The notes under the pieces are model-generated. The model saw only the letters and a list, made by a program, of their open reading frames with translations, did no database searches and had not been told where the DNA came from. Below, piece after piece: positions 1 to 10,272 of a stretch of DNA of 64,000 nt (position 1 is its first letter; every line of letters begins with the position of its first letter). The translations under genes were made by a program, and so were the position numbers. Origin of the DNA: Calamus simplicifolius (lineage: Eukaryota; Streptophyta; Magnoliopsida; Arecales; Arecaceae); the NCBI GenBank assembly GCA_900491605.1, contig UESW01000085.1:1-64000 (forward strand), in the 5' to 3' direction.

Positions 1-777
1 AATACACAAAAATTGCTCAAGAAGTTGGAATGGAGTCAATCAAACCACTTGGAACTCCTATGAGTCTTCATACAAGTTGGACAAAGATGAAGATGGTAAG
101 AAAGTAGATCAAAAATATTACAGAGGTATGATCGGATCTCTCTTTACTTAACAGCCAGTAGACCAGATATAATGTTTGCTGTATGTTTATGCGCTAGATT
201 TCAATCTGAACCTAAAGAATCTCACTTAATTGCTGTAAAAAGAATCTTAAGATATTTAAGTGGAACTAAAAATGTAGGTTTATGGTATTCTAGCGAATCG
301 ACATTAAACTTGATTGCATACTCTGACTCTGACTATGCTGGATGTAAATTAGATAGAAAAAGCACAAGTGGAGCATGTCAATTCTTAGGTAGTAACTTAA
401 TCTCTTGGTTTAGCAAAAAGCAAAATTGGTTGCATTATCTACTGCTGAAGCAGAATATGTTGCAGCTGGAAGTTGCTGTGCTCAAATCCTTTGGATTAAG
501 AGACAACTTGAAGATTATGGCATAACACTTGATAAAACTCCAATTAGATGTGATAACACAAGTGCAATAAATCTAACTAAAAATCCAATTCAACATTCAA
601 GAACAAAACATATTGAAATTAGATATCACTTTATAAGAGAACATGTAGCTAATAATGAAATTTGTCTTGAATATGTTAATACTGAAGAATAATTAGCTGA
701 TATATTTACAAAACCTTTGAGTGAAGAGAGATTTTGTTATCTTAGAGGTGAATTAGGGATATGTGACCTTTGGATTG
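1..777 (+). pseudogene. Copia pol 3' end (RT tail and RNase H), broken
   Basis: Encodes the end of the reverse transcriptase (KPLGTPMS-like motif near position 45), then the Copia RNase H with SDSDYAG near 325, DRKSTSG near 350, STAEAEY near 440 and the tail through GICD near 765. The reading frame is broken. A base is missing near 427 relative to the complete copy at 25632-26063, which splits DRKSTSG from STAEAEY. A glutamine codon is a TAA stop at 690-692. There are further shifts near 70 and 130. RNase H would remove the RNA template strand during reverse transcription in the virus-like particle. This copy cannot make a full product. Confidence 0.9.
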
Positions 778-957
778 ATTTTGAAACACTAAGGAATGAC
801 TATCTAGATTTCTATTAATTTATTGATATTCTTTCATAATTTTAAGGACAAATCATTTAGTCATCTGTGCATCTTGATTCTTAATACTAAAATTTTATCA
901 AAATTTTATAGAATTTCTTTTGGTAAGTTTAGTTGTTTGAATCTCAATTATTTTTTT

Positions 958-1168
958 GAAACTGTCATTGGAGTCGACACCTCAGAATGAGGAGTCGACA
1001 CCTTTGTCTGTGTCGCTCTCGGTCCCTGACCTGGAGCTGACACCCGTGTAAGTGGAGCCGACTCCAGTTCGAGCGCTGACTGTGTTAGCGATTTGGAGTC
1101 GACACCCGACTTTACGGGAGTCGACACCTGGGAATCCAAAATTGATTTATTAGGGCAGAGTCGACACC
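958..1168 (+). repeat. GGAGTCGACACC motif array upstream of the envelope-like ORF
   Basis: About eight copies of a 12-13 bp motif (GGAGTCGACACC, also GGAGCCGACTCC and degenerate GGAGCTGACACC) lie between pol and the envelope-like ORF. All are in the same orientation with irregular spacing. The same motif fills the U3 part of this element's LTR. The spacer of the second copy, 26262-26466, has the same arrangement, so it is a family feature and not chance. Confidence 0.8.
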
Positions 1169-1262
1169 TCGTCATTTCCTAAACTAATCCTCAACCAAAT
1201 CCCTCCTAAACTCTCTCAAAGTCTCCCCATCTCTAATCCTCCCAAGCTTTCCTAAGGATCCT

Positions 1263-2573
1263 ATGGCGCCTAAGAGGAGAGGTTCGGTGTTTGGAGCGAC
1301 GGTGGTGGGAAGCGTTCCATGAGGCGACCCATCCGCGAGCCGTCTCCAAGCGAGGATTCCTCCATCGATTCAGACAATCCTAACACCACTTCACCTCAGG
1401 TAGATACCCTAGCAGGGAGGGAATCACAATGGGTAGGAAAGTTGACTTCGAATTCTTTCAATCCGAGGGTTTTTCAATTGGTAATCAACTTAAGGAGCTC
1501 GGATGGGATAGAGTCTGCTCTCTTGATGTTCCCACTTACCCAGTTTTAGTAAAAGAATTTTATTTCAATTTATCTAGAGGAGATGGTGGTTTAGTAAGCT
1601 CTGTTAGAGGCAGACGGATTCATCTTACATTCCAAAAATTAGAAATATCCTGAGCATCCCTATTACCGGATTAGCCGCGGATATGCACAGTGATATCAGC
1701 GGCCTTATCAAGGATGTTAGGAAGAGTTGTTGAAGAATTTAAGGAAATTAGGGCTAATCAGTTGCCCTTGGAATTAAGGTTGTTACACAACATTTGCAGC
1801 AGGATTTTGTTCCCAAAGACCGAACATTTTGAGTATGTCTCCGAGCGGGACATTGTTGTGATGGATAGTGTATTGATCGGTCAGCCTATTAACCTAGCAT
1901 CCATGATGATATTCTATATGGTCAAGGCCGGAGGGAAGAGAAGATCATCACTACCTTATGGCATGATTCTCACGATGGTATTCGGAGCCAAGGAGTAGTG
2001 ATTCTAGAGAATGAACCATCAAAGAGCCTGAGACACACCGATTATTATAGTTTGGCTACATTACATCGAATGGGATTTGTCAAGATTGATTGTCAGTGGG
2101 AAAGGAAAGGCAACGTAGATGAGAGAGCCCCTGAGCCCAGACATTCTGTACCTTGTGAGGCTGGTCCGTCTATGAGGATTCCCTCTCAGCATCCTAGTAC
2201 TCCTGCTCCAGCTCCTGCCCTAGTACCTGTGATTTCATCCACTTCTTCAGTCGGATTTTCAGACCTTCAGTTAGAGCAACTCAAAAATCTTCTTGCTGCT
2301 CAGAAGGATGAATTGAAGACTGAGTTTGATAACAAATTTATGAATCTTAAAGAAACTCTTTATTCCTTAGATGATCGGATTGCCAAAATTGAATCAACTC
2401 TTAGCTCTTCTACTGGATCTTTAAGTAGTGACTTGAAGAACATTTTTGAAGAACTTAAACACATTTGTGGAGATTCTAAAACCTATTCAAAGAGCAATGC
2501 CGAGTTACAAGATAAAATTGTCACTGCTTGTACTTTTGTTGATGAAAGATTAAAAGACTACGTCAAACTTTAG
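1263..2573 (+). pseudogene. Envelope-like / putative plant transposon protein ORF of element A
   Basis: A MAPKRRG-type start at 1263 is followed by fragments in three frames: MGRKVDFEFF near 1429, LRLLHNICSRILFP near 1770, and RHTDYYSLATLHRMGF near 2030. The tail from about 2260 is probably coiled coil (LEQLKNLLAAQKDEL, DDRIAKIESTL). The MGRKVDF to HRMGFV core resembles the 'putative plant transposon protein' domain found in Sirevirus extra ORFs. Its function is unknown; 'envelope-like' refers only to its position after pol. Frame breaks near 1320, 1650 and 1995 separate the parts. The proline/alanine linker (PSTPAPAPALVPV near 2200) joins the globular part to the coiled coil. Confidence 0.75.
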
Positions 2574-3276
2574 ACTGAAGGAATGCAGAAGATTGTAGAT
2601 CATTTAACAAGGATAATTAGAACTAATATATATTGATGTAATAAAAGTTTCAATTTTGATGTAATGAAGGTACTGTTTTTGATGTAATGAAAGTATAATT
2701 CTGATGTAATGTAAGCATAGTTTCTTTTTAATAAATTTCAGTTTCATTTTGCAATACTTGACCTTTGATGAAATTTCAGTTTCATTTTGTAACACTTGAC
2801 TTTTGATGAAATGAAATTATCTTTTGATCTATCAATTTGATCTTTGACTTAACTTTTCTTTATCTTTTTGTTGATTACAAAAAAGGGAGAAAAAGTTATG
2901 TCGTATATGCATTGATTAGTAATTGATTGGAATTCAATTAAAGCTTATTTGATTGATTAATTTAATTGGAGAAAGTTATGTTGTATATGCATTGAATGGT
3001 TATGCTTTAATTGGCATTTATTTAATTAGTATCAAGTGACTTTGTATCAAGTGATACAAGTGATTTTGGATATGCATTAATTCAATTAAGCTTAAGTGAA
3101 AATTGAAATGACTAAATTCTAAGTATCAAACACGAACAATTAATAATTTGAACTTCATAGGGGGAGCTACCTTATTCAGGGGGAGCTTACTTATGAGGAT
3201 CACTCTCTTGAAAATTTTAATTTAAGAATACTATGCATATACTCAATATTTTTATAATCATCAAAAAGGGGGAGAT
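2574..3276 (+). other. 3' noncoding region with multiple polypurine tracts
   Basis: AT-rich, without a supported gene. It contains repeated purine tracts: AAAAAAGGGAGAAAAAG near 2878, GGGGGAG near 3161 and 3179, and AAAAAGGGGGAGAT immediately before the LTR (3265-3276). The last is positioned as the plus-strand primer. Repeated polypurine tracts before the 3' LTR are typical of Sireviruses. Short repeats such as the TTGATGTAATGAA type (2630-2720) are also present. Confidence 0.7.
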
Positions 3277-4771
3277 TGTTGACCCAACTATTGATTTTGA
3301 TGATTAATAAAGGAATTGAGCATATTTATTTGATTACTAATGGATTTGATAAGTATTTCAGGACTCAAAAATATTTGATCAATTTAAATAAATTAAGAAA
3401 CGTGTTTTGAATCAATTGCAAAACATTAATTTCAAAGTTTCAGAACCTGGAGTCGACACCTAGAATTCCTGGAGCCGACCCCATGCCATTCAAATTTTCT
3501 TCTGATTTTTGATACGGTCCGGAGCCGACACCTAGAGTTTCAGAGATGACACCCAGAGTTTCGGAGTCGACACTTACAGTGTCTGGAGCCGACTCCGATG
3601 CGGGATAGAACGTTGATTTTTTGAGCATCTTGGAGCCGACACCTACAGTATTTAGGAGCCGACACCTGACGATGGTGAGCCGACACCTAACTTTTTCTGA
3701 GCCGACTCCTCGATGAACTCAGAACTTTCTATTTTTGAAAAACGACTTGGAGCCGACACCTGAAAAGTTGGAGCCGACTCCAACCTGTCTGGGATGAATA
3801 TTTAAATTGCCAGATCAGCTCTAACGGTAATATTTCCTTTTTACCTAATTTCTAATGGATATATTTTGTTTCCAGGTACATTCCAACGGCTAGTTTTTCT
3901 TCCAAAATGGATTAAAAGAAATCTATAAAAAGGGGAAAACACCCGTTTTGAAAAGTGATGACGAAAAATAGAAAATTTTCAAATCAAAAATCCGAGAAAG
4001 CCTGAGCCTGAATCTCAAGAGAAAAGCATTCAAATTCAAATCCTTCCACTCCACAAAGCTCAAAGAAGAATCCAAGGCATTCAATCTTGAAAAAATCGAA
4101 GGATTCTCAAAGGGGAAGAAGAAACTCTGTTTGAAGATTTTTCAACTTCTCATCCGCAACATTTGCAACGAATCAAAGCTGAGGCCTGATTCAACATCTC
4201 CAAAGAGAAGAGAAAAGAAGAAAAGAAGAAAAGCTCAACTCCAATCTACTTCAAACAGGCTTTTCTAAACTTATTTGTTCATTCATTTGAATATTTGCTC
4301 ATTTGAGGAGCTTTGTATTATTGAAAAATTCTTTTCATTCTTGTTTGTGCTGGTTCAATCTGGGGGATTGAACTAGTGGAGGTTGTATACCTCGAGTCAA
4401 GCTAGATAAGCTTGAGTTTAGGGTTTTGTGCTGGTGAGCCCGGAAAACCGGCTGGGTTCGTTGTGATCCCGGGGGAAAACAATAAGTTTTTGAGTTGTGA
4501 TCTTGTAAAACAACTCGGCTATAATCTAGTCGATTATAGTATGGACCCAAGTGAATCTTGGGAGTGGACGTAGGTGTTGGATACACCGAACCACTATAAA
4601 ATCATTATGTTTGCCGTGCTTCCATTATCTCTATCTCTATCTCCTTGTTTGTGCTTTATATTTGCCTTGCATTTAATTTTATTTAACTTAAAAGCTAATA
4701 GTTTTCAAAAGGTTTAAATTTTTAAAGAACCCAATTCACCCCCCCCTCTTGGGTTGCCATCTGGGCCAACA
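3277..4771 (+). repeat. 3' LTR of Copia element A
   Basis: Begins TGTTGACC after the polypurine tract and ends GGGCCAACA, about 1495 bp. It aligns along its length with the LTRs at 19717-21227 and 28485-29994. U3 holds the motif array (3449-3781), and a TATAAAAA box is at 3924-3931. The end carries a C-run followed by TCTTGGGTTGCCATCTGGGC, as in the other copies. The following base starts the interrupted RNase H frame of element B. Confidence 0.92.
3449..3781 (+). promoter_or_regulatory. U3 array of DRE/CBF-like motifs (LTR A)
   Basis: About twelve same-orientation copies of GGAG(C/T)CGAC(A/T)CC, for example near 3449, 3471, 3521, 3563, 3585, 3632, 3655, 3677, 3699, 3749 and 3770. The cores GCCGAC and GTCGAC match the known binding cores of DREB/CBF AP2/ERF proteins. 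The array ends about 140 bp before the TATA box. Enhancer function is inferred, not shown. Confidence 0.65.
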
Positions 4772-4963
4772 CATAAGAAATCTAAACACATTGAGCGTAA
4801 GTATCACCTGATACGTGACATCGTGCAAAGAGGTGACGTGCTGGTGACCAAGGTTACATCTGAGGATAACCTGGCAGACCCTTTTACAAAGAGTTTAACT
4901 TCGAATGTTTTTGATAGACATATAGAGGGCATGGGAGTTAGATGTGTACAAGCATTGCTTTGA
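4772..4963 (+). pseudogene. Copia RNase H C-terminus (element B)
   Basis: The frame from the LTR junction reads KKSKHIERKYHLIRDIV and ends in the usual Copia tail with NLADPFTKSLTS and HIEGMGVR, stopping at 4961-4963. The first codons of the domain lie on the other side of element A, before the window. The remaining frame is open, so disruption by element A is the visible lesion. Confidence 0.85.
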
Positions 4964-4978
4964 GTCTAAGTGGGAGAT

Positions 4979-6190
4979 TGATAGAGATATAGACTAAAAG
5001 ATATGCTTTATGTTATGTCTTTACATTTTAATGAGAATTCATTTTGAGCAATGTGTGCCATTTACTATATATGTGCATGTGTCTAGTATTTACAAAGAGT
5101 ATTTGATCTAGTGTGTAGAGTATGACTTACACACAGAAGACTAGATCATCGGTTCTTTTGGAATACAAGTTTATTGTTCACAGTTTTAGATGAAATTGGA
5201 CACACCATCAGTAGATCTGTAGCACAAATTTTTAGTAGGTCTGTCTTGACTACGGAGAATGGTTTATTCTAACTATTTGTGCTAGTACACTTTGTGCATA
5301 ATGAACAGGACCCAGTTGAGTTAATTATTTTATACTGACTTTATAAAATAATTTAAAACTCATGAATATTATGATTACTTATGCTCTTAATCCGAATTCT
5401 ATTTATAGACACGTGTATATAGTGATTATTGCTTTGATTACACATAGAGTGAGATTCTATATGAGTCAATAAACTCAGTGGGTTGGGCAATAACATTATA
5501 TATGGTGAATATTAATAGTTGAAGGAATCCACATCCTGTTAATTTGGATTGATGATATCCCCTTGAGAAAGCTTATAAGTTTTGATTGTATCAAATCTTG
5601 CAAGTGGATTTTGAATCCGATACATTAAATAAGTTAAGTGGATAAGTCTCAAGGATAATAAAAGCCAATTAAATTATATTTCAGTAATTAAATTTAATTG
5701 GTGGATATCTGTAATCTTAACGTAGGGAGATAATAAGTATTTAATATTAAAGTCTCAAAAATATAAATTCGAATATGATTAGGAGTACAATTATAATTCT
5801 TTAGTGGAATGAATTATAATTTACGTAATTGAATCCTAACCTGGGGTAGGATTGTGAGATTTAATTACGTGGGAAGTCCTTTTCATATTTGCCTATTGGT
5901 CCCTGTTGTAGCCCTATAAATACCCTCTCAGTTGGTTGCTAGGGTTAACGTTTTTGAGGAAAAAGAAAAACAAGAAACCCTAGGTCGGCCGAGAGATCCC
6001 ACCATCTTGTGAGAGAAAGAATGTATTTTGGGAATACGGTGGAAGGCTAAAAGGTTGAGGTCGAGCAATCGAATCAAAGTGTTCCAAAGTTCAAATCTGA
6101 ATGTATGATCTTGTACTCATAGATTAGAACGGTAAAAGTTTTTTTTATATTACTCATATACGCTATAGCCATGATCTTGGGGGTATTCCA
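4979..6190 (+). repeat. Putative 3' LTR of Copia element B
   Basis: Starts TGATAGAGATATAG after the polypurine tract. A CTATAAATAC promoter-like box lies at about 5911-5920, followed by a transcribed-leader-like segment (GAGAAAGAATG). The end near 6190 (GGGTATTCCA) is approximate, because no partner LTR is in the window to fix the boundary. Confidence 0.6.
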
Positions 6191-6202
6191 CGCTCCCAAT
6201 AG

Positions 6203-6868
6203 AGGAGGGCATCAAAACGCTCTCCAGTTGAAGTTCACGATATAAATAGACTCTGGAATACACAGGGCATAAAGGAGTACTATATAAATAAGAAAAGAAT
6301 TTTTCATCTTCATAGTCGGCGAATCAAAGTTGCATGCTTACTCTAGACAAGAGAATTGTTGCAAAATATGTAATTGCAAGTTGAATTCTAAAGATATCTT
6401 CTGCTCCATAGAATGTAAGGTATGTAAGAATCAATTAAGTGATTTAATTATAGAGGCGTGTAGTTCAACCAGGATACCTAAAGATCATCAATTCTTCATA
6501 TATATTTCATGTTGTCATTATCTATAAATATTTCCAAAACTCTCTATCTTATGTGATCTTTATTTTGATTACTCAGTTCCCACATTAATTCTCTACTGCA
6601 TTAATGCTATATTTGTATCATGATATAGCTTCTCGCTAGCTTTCAAGATGAAGAGATGGAAGCATCTAAGACAAACTGTTCTTCCATTAGTAATACTTCA
6701 AACAACTCACCCTTCCAACAAAGTAGTAATCAACAAACAAGTAAGAGTGATACTGATGTGGAAGCTAACACTGCCAATTCTTTTATTCCAAAGAACAGCA
6801 TTGGCCCTACTAAAAGCTCACGGCGATGGAGGAGAAAAGGAATACCTCATCATTCACCTTATTTTTAA
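6203..6868 (+). pseudogene. PLATZ zinc-finger gene, copy A (truncated)
   Basis: Two exons remain. Exon 6203-6419 ends at a GTATGT donor and encodes EVHDINRLWNTQGIKEY, then CCKICNCKLN and FCSIECK. Exon 6629-6868 encodes a Ser/Thr/Asn-rich tail ending SSRRWRRKGIPHHSPYF. PLATZ proteins are plant-specific zinc-dependent, A/T-rich-DNA-binding nuclear regulators that typically end in a KGIPHR-like tail. An extra G near 6332 shifts the frame inside the zinc-ligand exon. The exon carrying the first zinc cluster is missing, cut off by Copia element B. The locus is therefore dead. Copies B (38284-39250) and C (60718-61572) show what is missing. Confidence 0.85.
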
Positions 6869-6898
6869 AGCATATATGTAACACTACAAGAAAAATGA

Positions 6899-7480
6899 CT
6901 TTTCCCTATGATTTTCGTGCCTACAATTTTTAAATCGTAGGCAAAAGATATCTTTCCCTACGATTATTTAAAAATCGTAGGCAAAAGATATCTATAGTAA
7001 AAAAATTTATAATATAAAAACTATTTTTTTATTTTAAAAATACTTTCCCTACGATTTTTAAAAAATCTTAGGGAAAGGCTTTGGACTTTCATTAAATCAA
7101 CAAATTTTTGGAGGCAAAATTGTCCGCTAAAATTTTTCTGAAAAAGTCTTTCCCTACAATTTTCAAAAAATCGTAGGGAAAGGTCAAGAGCCTTTCCCTA
7201 TGACTTTTGAAAAATCGTAGGGAAAGATTTTTTATTTATCTAAAAGTCTTTCCCTATAATTTTCACAAAAATCATAGGGAAAGGTCCAGAGTCTTTCCTT
7301 ACGATTTTCATAAAAATCATAGGGAAAGGCTCCTATAATATTTTTTCCTTCTAAACCTTTTCCTACGATTTTCGAAAAACTCGTAGGGAAAAGCTATAGG
7401 CTTTTACCTACGATCTGAAGATTGTAGGGAAAGATAGCCAACCTTTCCCTACGAATTTAATAAAAATCATATGAAAAACC
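6899..7480. repeat. Left subterminal inverted repeats of CACTA 1
   Basis: At least ten units of the form TTTCCCTACGATTTT followed by AAAATCGTAGGGAAAG, in both orientations and separated by 20-60 bp, so many neighbours can pair as hairpins. Such units are the known binding sites for CACTA transposase. Nothing else is seen in this stretch. Confidence 0.85.
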
Positions 7481-8339
7481 CTTTTCTCATAAATCAAATA
7501 TTAATTTGTGATTTATTTGTAATACATTATAATGATGCATTTTAAATAATATAATGATAGTTTATTATAAGGTCATAATATATAATATTACAATAATATA
7601 CTAAAATTAATATCACATTAATTATATATTTACTATATTTATTTTATATATTTTATTATATTATTAATAATTATAAATATTAATATAACTATTTATTTCT
7701 TATACTATATTTATAATTATATTGTCATTTATTATACGGTTAACATGTTATATATTATAATATTCTTAGTAATATATTACTATAGTTTCTTTAATACTAT
7801 ATTATTATTTACATATATTATATATAGTAAATATGCATGTATATAAATACATAAAAATAAATTGTATTATATATATATTATATAACAAAATAATTACTTA
7901 TTATAATATTGTAGTAGACTATAATTTATTATGTATTATCATATTGTTAATAAAATTATTAATCTTATATTGTAATACATAATGTATATATAACATGTTA
8001 TAAAGTTATTATAATAATATAGAATATATTATATTATAATATTATTATGCAATATAATATAATATAAAAATATTATTATGTATATATCTTTTTTTAGTTA
8101 TCCTTTTAAAAGATATTATTTATAATAAATATAATAAATAAAAAAGTAATTTTTATTTTTACTTAATTACCAAACGTAATTTTTAGAGATCAAAAAATAG
8201 AAAATAAAATATATTTTTTATAAAATAAAGATAAAAAAAATGTTGTTAGAAATCAAATGCAATCAATGCAGCGAATGAAGGGATATCGTGAATTGCTGTT
8301 ATCAATCTCTAAGACAGTTGATTGAATTTAATTAAATTC
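7481..8339. other. AT-rich interior of CACTA 1
   Basis: Strongly AT-rich filler (TATAATATTA-type sequence) with no open frame or motif. It separates the subterminal repeats from the GC-rich captured segment. Confidence 0.6.
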
Positions 8340-8900
8340 AATTCAATGCTGCAAATGAGGTGGCCGGGGCCCATTGCCCGGCCCTGTGCGCTCTTTATGC
8401 ACCGAAGTCCATTGCACAAAGACTTTTCCTACCCCTTGATGGTCCTTTTCGATTATTCACAAGTTTCCTCATTTCGCCTCCCTTCGTCCGTGAGCTCCCA
8501 ATCCGGAGCTTACCTAATCCTTTTCCGGTGAAGGACTTAGGCCAAGGCCTCGCCAAAGCCACAACCCTCAAAAGCCTCCAATTGGTCTCCCAAGATCCTT
8601 CCTCTCTTCCCCCTCCTTCCTCCACTCTTCCTTCCACCGCCATCGCTGAAAACCCTAACCCTAATCCACCTCTAAATACTAATTCTAACCCCAACTTCAA
8701 TCTGAACTCCATCGTCGTGACACCATCGCCTCTATCAATTCTGGCCTTCACCCCTTTGTTCCGACCCTTGGGCACCGCTCCCATCCCCTAATACTCCATC
8801 CCAAATCCCAGCTTCCAAGGTTCGATGGTGCAAAACCCTAGCATCCAGCCTTTTGGGTCTTAGATCCAGTTTCGATCAGCTTCCAAGGCTCAGCAATTTA
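8340..8900 (+). pseudogene. Gene-like GC-rich segment captured inside CACTA 1
   Basis: Base composition changes abruptly from AT-rich flanks to C-rich codon-like sequence. One open plus-strand frame covers about 8360-8791 and encodes a proline/serine-rich and NPNPN-rich polypeptide (SSLPPPSSTLPSTA, then NPNPNPPLNTNSNPNF). It has no ATG of its own at the left edge. The minus strand is also open over much of it, as is common for GC-rich first exons. I do not recognise the parent gene. Position inside a transposon and sharp composition borders suggest transduplication of a host first exon, as described for Pack-type elements. It may not be translated. Confidence 0.5.
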
Positions 8901-9419
8901 TTAATTGTAATTCTTATTGTTCTTTTCCTTTCCTGAAGAATAATAGGCATTGACTTGATTCAACTAGGCATTCAGATTTTTTTGACCGAGTTGTGTTTAA
9001 ACCGAACCTTATTGCGAACCTTATAAGTTTTATAAATATAAGACCAATTTGATACTTGGAATATTCTCTTATTAGGAAGTTTTTAATTTTAGTTGGTTTT
9101 AAATTGGGCCTTGTTATCAGCTAACACCTACCTATGTTCTATAGCTGAAGCCAATGTAAAATTTATGTATTTCTTTTGCATAACAATATCGATTTGGTTG
9201 ATGGATGGGGATAGGAAGATGTCATTTTTTTTATAATGATGGCAAGGAAATAAATAAAAAATATTTAAATAGCCATGATTAAGTATCTAAGATAATTTCT
9301 TCAAAGTAACATTAGAGATGTCATAAATAAGAATGATCGATGAATAAGAATTCATAGTAATCACCCTTGCATCGTTGATATAATGCTTAATGGGCATGAG
9401 AATTACTAATTAAGTGTTT

Positions 9420-10262
9420 TTTTGTAGGGAAAGAAAATATTAAAAATTATTATTTGCTAATTTTTTCCTATGATTTTAAGAAAAATCGTAGGTAAAGATA
9501 TGGATAAAAAATTTTTTTTTTGATTTTTTCCTATGATTTTGAGGTTTTTCATAGGGAAAGAAATCATTAAATATTATTATTAGCCAACTTTTTCCTACGA
9601 TTTTGGGGTTTTTCATAGGAAAAGAAATCATTAAAAATTATTATTAGCTAATTTTTTTCTACAATTTTAAGAAAAATCGTAGGGAAAGATGCGGATAAAA
9701 AAAATTCTTAATTTTTTTCCTATGATTTTGGGATTTTTCGTAGGGAAAGAAATCATTAAAAAATTTATTAGCTAACTTTTCCCTATGATTTTAAGAAAAA
9801 ATGTAGGGAAAGATGTGTATAAAAAATATTTTTTTCTATTTTTCCCTACGATTTTAGGGTTTTTCGTAGGGAAAGGAATCATTAAAAATTATAATTAGCC
9901 AATTTTTTCCTACGATTTTAAGATAAATCATAGGGAAAGATGTTGATAAAAATATATTTGTTTGATTTTTTCCTATGATTTTTCAATTTCGTAGGCAATA
10001 GTTTTTAAAATTTAAATTTGAATTTCAAATTCTTCTCACTCTTACCCTACGAATAATGACCTTTACCTACGAAAAAAAAGACGTAGGGAAAAGGTCTGAT
10101 CTATGTCTACGATTTTTAAAAGTCGTAGGCAAAGGCTTTTCCTACGCACTTTTGCCTACGATTTTTTTAAACTTTTGCCTACGACAGAAATCGTAGGAAA
10201 AGGCTTTACCTACGATTTTTTTATCTTTCCCTACGAAAAAAATCGTAGGCAAAAGTTGATTT
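9420..10262. repeat. Right subterminal inverted repeats of CACTA 1
   Basis: About fifteen units based on TTTCCTACGATTTTAAG and AAAAATCGTAGGGAAAG. Internal ones form a looser tandem of about 115-130 bp (for example near 9470, 9590, 9660, 9720). The last 200 bp switch to CCTACGATTTTT / TTGCCTACG variants close to the terminus. They mirror the left array. Confidence 0.85.
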
Positions 10263-10272
10263 TTTTGTAGTA

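Larger units (their letters stand above)
1..4771 (+). mobile_element. Sirevirus-like Ty1/Copia element A, 3' half
   Basis: The order is reverse transcriptase tail, RNase H, a spacer with repeated GGAGTCGACACC motifs, an envelope-like ORF, a noncoding stretch with several polypurine tracts, and a 3' LTR. It is nearly collinear with the complete element at 19717-29994. The 5' part lies outside the window. The LTR ends in CCAACA and the next bases continue an unrelated Copia RNase H frame, so this element is inserted in an older one. Several polypurine tracts, LTRs over 1 kb and an extra ORF after pol are known traits of Sireviruses. The assignment to that lineage is an inference from these traits. 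Confidence 0.88.
4772..6190 (+). mobile_element. Older Ty1/Copia element B, 3' end only
   Basis: The RNase H end of a different Copia family is followed by a polypurine tract (AAGTGGGAGAT, 4968-4978) and an LTR. Its protein (KHIERKYHLI, NLADPFTK, MGVR) is clearly distinct from that of element A, whose LTR interrupts it at 4771/4772. Upstream parts are outside the window. The right boundary is placed at a CA at 6190, just before PLATZ exon sequence. No target-site duplication can be tested. Confidence 0.75.
6882..10272. mobile_element. Non-autonomous CACTA transposon 1
   Basis: The left end is CACTACAAGAAAAATGAC. The reverse complement of the right end is TACTACAAAAAAATCAAC, with one changed terminal base. 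Both ends carry long subterminal arrays of CCTACGATTTTT/AAAATCGTAGG repeats, as in plant CACTA (En/Spm) elements. The same site is empty in copies B (around 38272) and C (around 61583), where CATATATGTATCCATC is continuous. The target duplication is not clean (GTA or TA, depending on how the mutated end is read). No transposase coding is seen, so it would need a helper element. Confidence 0.85.
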
